Positions 5,714-11,658 of a stretch of DNA of 11,658 bases are shown in pieces. The DNA is taken from positions 1-11,658 of the forward strand of contig CBDUUP010000110.1 of assembly GCA_965370435.1 (NCBI GenBank), in the 5' to 3' direction. Position 1 is the first letter of the stretch. The number at the start of each line of letters is the position of its first letter. The notes under the pieces were generated by a model, which saw only the letters and a program-made list of their open reading frames with translations, ran no database searches and had not been told where the DNA came from. The position numbers and the translations under genes were made by a program. The DNA comes from CBDUUP01 sp965370435. GTDB taxonomy: Bacteria > Chloroflexota > Anaerolineae > Anaerolineales > UBA11579.

Positions 5714-6745
5714 ATGGTTGCTTCTCAACCCACCGAGCGAACCGTGCAGACTTTTGAATCATCTCAAGGAGCGGAAATTTACCAGCTTCCCCTGGAGGTG
5801 TTCCCCGATTTTTGGGGATTTGTCTATCTTGTTTTTGTAGATGAATACCGGGTGTTGATCGATACCGGCTCGAATTACCCCACCGCGGACGATCATCTTG
5901 AGGCAGGATTGAAGACGGTCAGCGAAATAAGGGGGGAGAAATTCGGCTTGTCTGACCTGACCCATGTCTTGATAACCCACGCCCACATAGATCACTTTGG
6001 CGGGTTAGCCTACGTCCACCCCCGCACGGAGGCCAAGATCGGCGTCCACGAGTTGGACCGCCGGGTGCTGATAAATTATGAGGAGCGTTTAGCCACCGTT
6101 TCCCGCCGCCTGGAGATGTTCCTGACTGAGGCAGGCGTCCCTAAAGACCGCCGGATTAAAATGTTGGACATGTACAAGATGCCCAAGGAACTGTTCCGCT
6201 CGGTGCCGGTAGATTTCACCTACCAAGCAATGGACATGCGTCTGGGGCCATTCGAAATGCTCCACGTCCCCGGCCACAGCGCCGGGCACGTCGTCATCCG
6301 CGTGCACGATGTGTTGTTCAGTGGCGACCATGTATTATCCGTCATCAGCCCCCACCAGGCCCCCGAGAGTCTGACCCTGCACACCGGCCTCAGCCATTAC
6401 CTGGATTCGTTAGAGACGCTGCGGCCCTGGGCGGCCGAGGTGCGCCTAACCCTATGCGGACACAACCAACCCATCCATGACCTTGACCTTCGTCTGGATG
6501 AGATCCGCGCTTTGCACATGGAACGCCTTGACGAAGTGCTGGAGATGCTCAAGACTCCCTACACCATTGCCGAAGTTTCCCAGAACTTATTTGGCTCGGT
6601 AAAAGGCTACACTGTCCTGTTGGCCTTGGAAGAAGCAGGCGCTCACATCGAATACCTGTACCAGCGCGGCCTGTTGGGCGTGCATAATATTGATGAACTG
6701 GTGAGCGGCAATACGCACATCCCGTTGCAGTATTGCCGGTTATAA
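5714..6745 (+). CDS. MBL-fold metallohydrolase
   Basis: A 343-aa metallo-beta-lactamase-fold hydrolase with a complete binuclear metal site: THAHIDH (88-94; His89, His91, Asp93, His94), PGHSAGH (186-192; His188), SGDH (203-206; Asp205) and GH (249-250; His250). Residues 1-260 form the catalytic core. The C-terminal 80 residues look like a small helical or winged-helix domain (PYTIAEVSQNLFG, VLLALEEAGAHIEYLYQRGLL), as in LACTB2-like members of the fold. There is no signal peptide. It follows tetR by two bases, so it is probably controlled with the acyl-CoA genes. Substrate unknown. Context suggests a thioester, lactone or ring-derived intermediate, for example release of an acyl-CoA that stalls the pathway; this is inference. 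A WGFVYLVF stretch near the N-terminus is a core strand, not a membrane segment. Confidence 0.85.
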   Translation: MVASQPTERTVQTFESSQGAEIYQLPLEVFPDFWGFVYLVFVDEYRVLIDTGSNYPTADDHLEAGLKTVSEIRGEKFGLSDLTHVLITHAHIDHFGGLAYVHPRTEAKIGVHELDRRVLINYEERLATVSRRLEMFLTEAGVPKDRRIKMLDMYKMPKELFRSVPVDFTYQAMDMRLGPFEMLHVPGHSAGHVVIRVHDVLFSGDHVLSVISPHQAPESLTLHTGLSHYLDSLETLRPWAAEVRLTLCGHNQPIHDLDLRLDEIRALHMERLDEVLEMLKTPYTIAEVSQNLFGSVKGYTVLLALEEAGAHIEYLYQRGLLGVHNIDELVSGNTHIPLQYCRL

Positions 6746-6818
6746 AAACAGAGAAGCTGAGTGATGAAAAACCTTCACCTCAAAAATGATTGAAATTATC
6801 CTATAGAGGAGTAAAAAT

Positions 6819-7913
6819 ATGTATTCGTTTGAGCCATCTGAAGAACAACAAATGCTGATAGACGTGGTCAAGCGGTACGCCGAGAACGATCTGCGTCCCG
6901 CCGCCCACGAAGCCGAAGAGAATGTGGAACTTCCCGCCAAGCTGGTCGAAAAGGGATGGGAGTTGGGCATTCTGCAAGCTTCAGTGCCGGATGAATATGG
7001 CGGCTTCGGGGAGCGTTCGGTAGTAACTGGTGTATTGGCCGCCGAGGAATTGGCCTGGGGCGACATGGCTGGCGCTATGGCGGTGATGACGCCTGGATTG
7101 TTTGCCATGCCGGTCCTTATGGCGGGCAGCGAAGAGCAGAAAAAAACCTATCTTCCCCCCATCGTTGAGGCCGAATGGCAGCCCTACACTGCCGCCTTGA
7201 TCGAACCGAAGTTTGACTTCGACCCCGGCGACCTCTCCACCACCGCAGAAGCAAACGGCGACGCCTACGTGCTGAACGGAAAGAAATGTTTCATCCCCTT
7301 CGCCGCGGACGCCGAGGCCATGCTGGTCTATGCCAAGCTGGATGGACAGACCCAGGCATTCATCGTCCCTAAAGGCGCTGAAGGTCTGACGGTAGGGGAA
7401 CGGGATAAATTAATGGGTCTGAACGCCATGCCCAATTTCACCGTCACCCTGGAAGGCGTCAGCGTGCCCAAAGCGAACCGGCTGGGCGGCCCCGAAGGCC
7501 ACGATTTCGCCCCCGTGATCGACTCGGCCCGGGTAGCCCTGGCGGCTATGGCCCTTGGCGTAGCCCGCGCTTCGCTTGAATATGCGGCTGCTTACGCCAA
7601 AGAGCGGGAAGTTTTCGGAGTCAAAGTGGCTCAGAAGCAATCCATCGCTTTTATGATCGCCGAGATGGACGCCGAGATTGACGCCACCCGCCTGCTGACT
7701 TGGGAAGCCGCCTGGATGCTGGACAATGATAAGGAAGGAGCCAGCAAAGCGGCCTATTTAGCCATCATGGGCGCAATTGATATGGCAATCATGGTCACCG
7801 ACCGCGGCGTGCAGATATTGGGCGGATATGGATACATTCGAGAATACCCGGTTGAATTATGGTACCGCAACGGGCGCGGCATCGCCTCCCTGACCGGTAT
7901 GGCGATGGTATAG
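6819..7913 (+). CDS. Acyl-CoA dehydrogenase family protein lacking the catalytic Glu
   Basis: A 364-aa protein with the acyl-CoA dehydrogenase fold: N-terminal helical domain (1-120) with VPDEYGG (56-62) and EELAWGD (76-82), middle beta domain (about 125-225), and C-terminal helices with KEREVFG (261-267) and ILGGYGYIREYP (333-344). AGSD in the usual TEP.AGSD loop is replaced by IEPKFDFDPGD. The C-terminal catalytic Glu, normally in a YEGT-type motif, is replaced by Thr359 (SLTGMA). The alternative position in helix G, used by isovaleryl-CoA dehydrogenase, is Ala238 (SARVALA). The protein ends early at LTGMAMV. It may be the non-catalytic half of a heteromeric enzyme with the next gene, or have an unusual chemistry. 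Start: AGAGGAG lies 7 bases before the ATG. The next ATG is 10 bases past its stop. Confidence 0.88.
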   Translation: MYSFEPSEEQQMLIDVVKRYAENDLRPAAHEAEENVELPAKLVEKGWELGILQASVPDEYGGFGERSVVTGVLAAEELAWGDMAGAMAVMTPGLFAMPVLMAGSEEQKKTYLPPIVEAEWQPYTAALIEPKFDFDPGDLSTTAEANGDAYVLNGKKCFIPFAADAEAMLVYAKLDGQTQAFIVPKGAEGLTVGERDKLMGLNAMPNFTVTLEGVSVPKANRLGGPEGHDFAPVIDSARVALAAMALGVARASLEYAAAYAKEREVFGVKVAQKQSIAFMIAEMDAEIDATRLLTWEAAWMLDNDKEGASKAAYLAIMGAIDMAIMVTDRGVQILGGYGYIREYPVELWYRNGRGIASLTGMAMV

Positions 7914-7923
7914 GAGACAGACA

Positions 7924-9174
7924 ATGATTGATTTCGAACAATCTGAAAAGATCAAACAGCAGGTCACTTTGCTGCAAACCGTGGCCGATAACATGATGCG
8001 TCCCAAAGCTCGCTACTATGACGATAACGAGCATGAGATTCCCTGGGATTTCGTTGAATTTATGCACGGAGTTATGAAATCCATGCGCTCTCGTCCCATT
8101 GAAACTGGCGAGGAAGCTGAGGAAAAGAAAGAAAAGAAGAAACGCGGCCCCAGCCAGGCGTACCAGATGTTAGCCCATCAAATTGAAATGCTCTCCTGGG
8201 GAGACGCAGGGATTTACCTCTGTCTGCCGGATAGCGGGTTAGGTGTTGCCGCGGTGGAAGCTGCGGGGACGCCGGAGCAGAAAGAGCGCTTCTTGGGCAT
8301 TCTCGGCGGGGAGAAGCCGGTGTTCACCTCTATGGCCATGACCGAAGCGGGAGCGGGTTCCGACACCGCCGCCATCCGCGCCACCGCCATATTGGACAAA
8401 GAGACCAATGAATGGGTCCTCAACGGCGAGAAGATCTTCGTCACCGGAGGGCATAAATCTCTGGTGGATTCGGAAGGGTTTTGCGTCGTCTGGGCCAAGC
8501 TTGACCCCGATGCAGGCCGCGCCGGGATGCGCTCCTTCATAATTCCGGCCGGGACGCCGGGATGCAAGGTCACCAAGTTGGAAGAGAAAATGGGCATCCG
8601 CGCCAGCGATACCGCCACCATCGTGCTGGAAGACTGCCGGGTACCCTTCGACTACATTCTGGGCAGCCCTGAGATCGAAGACCGCTCCACGAAAGGCTTC
8701 AAGGGCGCTATGACCACCTTCAACGTCACCCGCCCATTGGTCGCCGCTTCTGCCCTGGGGATTGCCCGCGCCGCCCTGGATGAACTCAAGAAGATGTTGT
8801 CCGAGCAGGGCGTGGAGATCCGCTACGGCCTGCCCCGCCAGAAACTGACCAACATTGAGCGTGAAGTCATAGACATGGAGCGGATGCACCGCGGGGCCTG
8901 GCTGCTGACCATCAAAGCCGTCTGGATGAGCGACAACCGCATCACCAACGCCAAGGAATCGGCCACCAGCAAGCTCTACGCCGGAGAGGTCGCCACCAAG
9001 ATCACCCACAAGGCCATTGAGATCCTCGGCCCTCTGGGCTACTCCCGCGAGTACCTATTCGAGAAATGGTTCCGAGACTGCAAGATCAACGACATCTTCG
9101 AAGGAACCGGACAGATCAACCGCCTGATCGCCGCCCGCGCCATCCTCGGTTACCGCGGCAGTCAGTTGAGGTAA
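7924..9174 (+). CDS. Acyl-CoA dehydrogenase family protein with intact catalytic Glu
   Basis: A 416-aa acyl-CoA dehydrogenase homologue expected to oxidise an acyl-CoA to the 2-enoyl-CoA with FAD. Residues 138-147 (MTEAGAGSDT) and 170-175 (KIFVTG) are FAD- and substrate-site segments. LEEKMGIRASDTATIVLEDCRVP (219-241) is typical. ILGPLGYSREY (367-377) and IFEGTGQINR (391-400) carry the end of the active site, with Glu393 as the catalytic base. Odd points: the usual PEEYGG loop in the N-terminal domain is missing, and a Lys/Glu-rich run (ETGEEAEEKKEKKKRGP, 60-76) stands in its place. AGGAG overlaps the upstream stop codon (TAGGAG), so the two dehydrogenase genes look translationally coupled. 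A joint heterotetramer is the simplest reading. Substrate unknown; an alicyclic or dicarboxylic acyl-CoA would fit the neighbourhood. Confidence 0.9.
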   Translation: MIDFEQSEKIKQQVTLLQTVADNMMRPKARYYDDNEHEIPWDFVEFMHGVMKSMRSRPIETGEEAEEKKEKKKRGPSQAYQMLAHQIEMLSWGDAGIYLCLPDSGLGVAAVEAAGTPEQKERFLGILGGEKPVFTSMAMTEAGAGSDTAAIRATAILDKETNEWVLNGEKIFVTGGHKSLVDSEGFCVVWAKLDPDAGRAGMRSFIIPAGTPGCKVTKLEEKMGIRASDTATIVLEDCRVPFDYILGSPEIEDRSTKGFKGAMTTFNVTRPLVAASALGIARAALDELKKMLSEQGVEIRYGLPRQKLTNIEREVIDMERMHRGAWLLTIKAVWMSDNRITNAKESATSKLYAGEVATKITHKAIEILGPLGYSREYLFEKWFRDCKINDIFEGTGQINRLIAARAILGYRGSQLR

Positions 9175-9181
9175 GGAACAA

Positions 9182-9262
9182 GGAAACCAGGTAATTAGAG
9201 ATCAGGTAATCAGGAAACCGAATTCCCTCGAATTCAACCCTTACGCTTAATCACCTGTTTCC
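9182..9262. repeat. Nested inverted repeat between dehydrogenase and fadN-like genes
   Basis: An outer imperfect stem pairs GGAAACCAGGTAATTA (9182-9197) with TTAATCACCTGTTTCC (9247-9262), with one bulge and one mismatch. An inner perfect stem is GAATTC-CCTC-GAATTC (9220-9235). A partial extra copy of the outer arm (AGGTAATCAGGAAACC) lies at 9204-9219. No T-run follows, so it is not an obvious terminator; it may be an mRNA stability element or remnant repeat. The pyrimidine-rich repeats after it extend to the fadN-like ribosome binding site. Confidence 0.45.
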
Positions 9263-9302
9263 CTGTCTACTTGTTTACTTGTCTACTCTAAACGGAGGCA
9301 CC

Positions 9303-11658
9303 ATGAAATACAAAGTAAATCGCGCCGTCGTTATCGGCGCAGGCACAATGGGCGCGGGGATCACCGCCCTCCTGGTGAACGCCGGGGTCAAAGTCACCCT
9401 GCTGGACATCGTTCCCAGAGAACTGACGCCCAAAGAGGAGGCCAAAGGCCTCACATTGGAGGACCGCGTGGTCCGCAACCGGATCGTGAATGCCGGGCTG
9501 ACCGCGGCCATCAACTCGCGTCCGGCCAGCTTCTTGTCCAAAGAACTTGCGAATCTGGTCACCGTGGGCAATCTGGAAGATGACTTCGACCTCATCGCCG
9601 AAGCCGACTGGGTGATCGAGGCCATCGTCGAGAACTTGAAGATCAAGCAGGGTTTGATGGAGCGCATTGACAAAATCCGCTCCGAGAGCGCCATCGTCAG
9701 CACCAACACCTCCGGCATCCCCGTCGGCCAGATCGCCGAAGGCCGCTCGGAGGGTTTCCGCCAGCATTTCCTGGGTACCCACTTCTTCAACCCGCCCCGC
9801 TATATGAAGCTGTTGGAGATCATCCCCACCGGCGACACCCTCCCCGATGTGGTTGACTTCATCAGCCATTACGGAGAATACCGGTTGGGCAAGGGCATCG
9901 TCATGTGCAAGGATACCCCCAACTTCATCGGCAACCGCCTGGGTTCGGTGATCGGTTCCGCCGCCATAAACTACATCCTTGAAAAGGGCTACACCATCCC
10001 CGAAGTTGATACCATCACCGGCCCCTTGATCGGGCGTCCCAAGACCGCCACCTTCCGCCTCATGGATCTGGTCGGGATAGATGTTTCCGAACACGTCCGG
10101 GGCAACCTGGCTCCGGCCATCCCCCACGATGAGATCGCCCAAAAAGTGTTGAGCGCTGAAGGGACCAATAAACTCTCCGCCGCCATGATCGAGCGCGGCT
10201 GGTTGGGCAACAAAACCAAGATCGGCTATTACAAAACCATCCGCGTGGAGGGCAAGAAGCAATTCTGGCCCCTCAACCTGGAGACCATGGAACATGAAGA
10301 GCCGGTCAAAGTGCGCTTCGACTCGGTGGGCGAAGCTAGAAAACTTGAAACCCTCCCCGAGCGCATGAAAGTGATGCTGGAAGCCGAAGACCGGGCCGGC
10401 CAGCTTGTCCAGGCTCTGACCCTCTTCAACCTGTATTACGCTTCTCACGTGATCCCTGAGATCGCCGACACCCCCAAACCATTGGATGACGCCATGCGTT
10501 GGGGCTTCATGAATGAAGCTGGCCCCTTTGAGGGCTGGGATGGATTGGGCGTCGCCTCGATGGTGGAGAAAATGAAAGCGGCCGGGCATCCTCCCGCCGA
10601 ATGGGTGGACGAAATGCTGGCCTCCGGCAAAGAGACCTTCTACCAATATGAAGACGACCGCAAGGTTGGCGTTTACAATGCCGCCAAAGGCGATTACGAA
10701 CCTATCGAGCGCACCCCCGGCTTGATCTTCCTCGGAGAGCAGAAAAGCGCCGGGAATGTCCTCAGCCAGAACACCAGCGCCACCTTGATTGACCTGGGCG
10801 ACGGCGTGGCCTGCGTCGAGTTTCACACCAAGATGAACGCCATTGATGAAGACCTCGGCGCGATGATCCTGGAAGGGATGGACCGAGCCGAAGCCGGTGA
10901 ATTTGAGGGCCTGGTCATCGGCAACGAAGCTGCCAATTTCAGCGCCGGAGCCAACCTGTTCGGCATGGTGATGTCGGCCCAGCAAGATGAATGGGAGCAG
11001 ATAGAGCTGGGAATCAAGGGCTTCCAGGGCTTGAACATGCGAATCCGGTACTGCACTAAGCCGGTGGTCGTTGCCCCGGCTGGGATGGCGTTGGGCGGCG
11101 GCGCAGAGATCACCATGCACGCTGGACGGGTGGTCGCCTCTTCTGAGCTATACATCGGCCTGGTCGAATTAGGAGCCGGACTCATCCCCGGCGGCGGCGG
11201 CGTCAAAGAGATGCTGCGCCGGGTGTTGAATCCCCCCATGCGCACCAAGAACGCCGATGCTTTCCCCTTCCTGCAGCGCATCTTTGAGCAGGTCGGGCAG
11301 GCCAAGGTTGCCACCAGCGCGGTCGAAGCCCGCGAGATGGGCATCCTGGATGCAGACGACCGCATCATCTTGAACCGCGAACACCTGCTGGCCGAAGCCA
11401 AGCGCGAAGTCTTGCACCTGGCCGAGAGCGGATACCGCCCTCCCGACCCGGAGAAGATCTACGCCGGTGGGCGAGATATGTTGTCCGCCTTGCGGGTCGG
11501 TCTCCATATGTTCAAAGAGGGCAAATACATCTCCGAACATGATAGCGTCGTTGCTGGTAAACTTATCTACATATTGACCGGCGGCGATTTGAGCCGCGCG
11601 ACCTGGGTTGACGAGCAATACATCCTCGACTTGGAGCGGGAGGCTTTCCTCTCCCTCC
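9303..11658 (+). CDS. fadN: 3-hydroxyacyl-CoA dehydrogenase/enoyl-CoA hydratase fusion, FadN-like (3' end outside window)
   Basis: An open frame of 785 codons with no stop before the window end. FadN of Bacillus is about 790 aa, so probably only a short tail is missing. The order is: Rossmann NAD domain (GAGTMGAGI, 12-20), STNTSGIP (133-140), LGTHFFNPP (157-165) with catalytic His160, NFIGNRLG (207-214), a C-terminal dehydrogenase domain (about 205-450), then a crotonase domain (about 490-705). The crotonase part has the oxyanion segment NFSAGANL (545-552), GMALGGGAEI (594-603) and LVELGAGLIPGGGG (620-633). Glu602 and Glu622 match the two catalytic glutamates of enoyl-CoA hydratase. It would hydrate enoyl-CoA and oxidise the 3-hydroxyacyl-CoA with NAD in the cytoplasm, following the dehydrogenases upstream. 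GGAGG lies 4 bases before the ATG. A separate thiolase is expected downstream. Confidence 0.92.
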   Translation, partial: MKYKVNRAVVIGAGTMGAGITALLVNAGVKVTLLDIVPRELTPKEEAKGLTLEDRVVRNRIVNAGLTAAINSRPASFLSKELANLVTVGNLEDDFDLIAEADWVIEAIVENLKIKQGLMERIDKIRSESAIVSTNTSGIPVGQIAEGRSEGFRQHFLGTHFFNPPRYMKLLEIIPTGDTLPDVVDFISHYGEYRLGKGIVMCKDTPNFIGNRLGSVIGSAAINYILEKGYTIPEVDTITGPLIGRPKTATFRLMDLVGIDVSEHVRGNLAPAIPHDEIAQKVLSAEGTNKLSAAMIERGWLGNKTKIGYYKTIRVEGKKQFWPLNLETMEHEEPVKVRFDSVGEARKLETLPERMKVMLEAEDRAGQLVQALTLFNLYYASHVIPEIADTPKPLDDAMRWGFMNEAGPFEGWDGLGVASMVEKMKAAGHPPAEWVDEMLASGKETFYQYEDDRKVGVYNAAKGDYEPIERTPGLIFLGEQKSAGNVLSQNTSATLIDLGDGVACVEFHTKMNAIDEDLGAMILEGMDRAEAGEFEGLVIGNEAANFSAGANLFGMVMSAQQDEWEQIELGIKGFQGLNMRIRYCTKPVVVAPAGMALGGGAEITMHAGRVVASSELYIGLVELGAGLIPGGGGVKEMLRRVLNPPMRTKNADAFPFLQRIFEQVGQAKVATSAVEAREMGILDADDRIILNREHLLAEAKREVLHLAESGYRPPDPEKIYAGGRDMLSALRVGLHMFKEGKYISEHDSVVAGKLIYILTGGDLSRATWVDEQYILDLEREAFLSL

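Noticed and set aside
9288..11120. 610-codon open frame on the minus strand
   Set aside because: It lies antisense to the FadN-like gene, whose catalytic motifs run through this whole interval. Its translation is rich in His, Gly and Asp without recognisable domains, typical of an antisense shadow in GC-rich coding DNA.

Overview
The window looks like a piece of an anaerobic, aromatic-degrading bacterial genome. It carries two divergent transcription units that meet at a 569-bp intergenic region (4576-5144). Moderately high GC, GC-ending codons, pyrimidine-rich degenerate intergenic repeats (CTTGTTTAC/CCTGTCTAC type) and nested palindromic repeats suggest a Chloroflexota (Anaerolineae-like) genome. 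This taxonomic guess is inference from style; I could run no search.

Left unit (minus strand, 4575 down to 52): four genes in the order C-B-A-D, which matches bcrCBAD/badDEFG/bzdNOPQ, the ATP-dependent class I benzoyl-CoA reductases. Two are 2-hydroxyacyl-CoA dehydratase-fold subunits (388 and 432 aa) that would hold the active-site Fe-S cluster. Two are BcrA/BadF/HgdC-type ATPases (270 and 274 aa), each with the cluster cysteines at residues 127 and 166. Both ATPases are compact, which resembles the Bzd subtype more than the Thauera type with its roughly 440-aa BcrA. A fifth small gene (108 aa, CX2CX4C) overlaps the end of the last reductase gene in a TGATG junction; it is the least understood protein here. 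A good -35/-10 pair and a perfect 7-7-7 inverted repeat precede the operon.

Intergenic region: from left to right it holds the reductase promoter and inverted repeat, a 184-bp MITE-like element with 21-bp terminal inverted repeats and a perfect 8-bp target duplication, a degenerate pyrimidine-rich repeat tract, and the tetR promoter with a palindromic operator at its predicted start point.

Right unit (plus strand, 5145 to the window end): a TetR regulator with a KstR2-like C-terminus, an MBL-fold metallohydrolase, two adjacent acyl-CoA dehydrogenase homologues (the first lacks the catalytic Glu, the second has it), and a FadN-type 3-hydroxyacyl-CoA dehydrogenase/enoyl-CoA hydratase fusion cut by the window end. 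Together these look like an acyl-CoA oxidation module under an acyl-CoA-responsive repressor.

Working model (inference): the reductase dearomatises benzoyl-CoA or a substituted analogue, and the right-hand unit oxidises the resulting alicyclic or aliphatic acyl-CoA. No ferredoxin or ferredoxin reductase, dienoyl-CoA hydratase, ring hydrolase, CoA ligase or transporter lies in the window.
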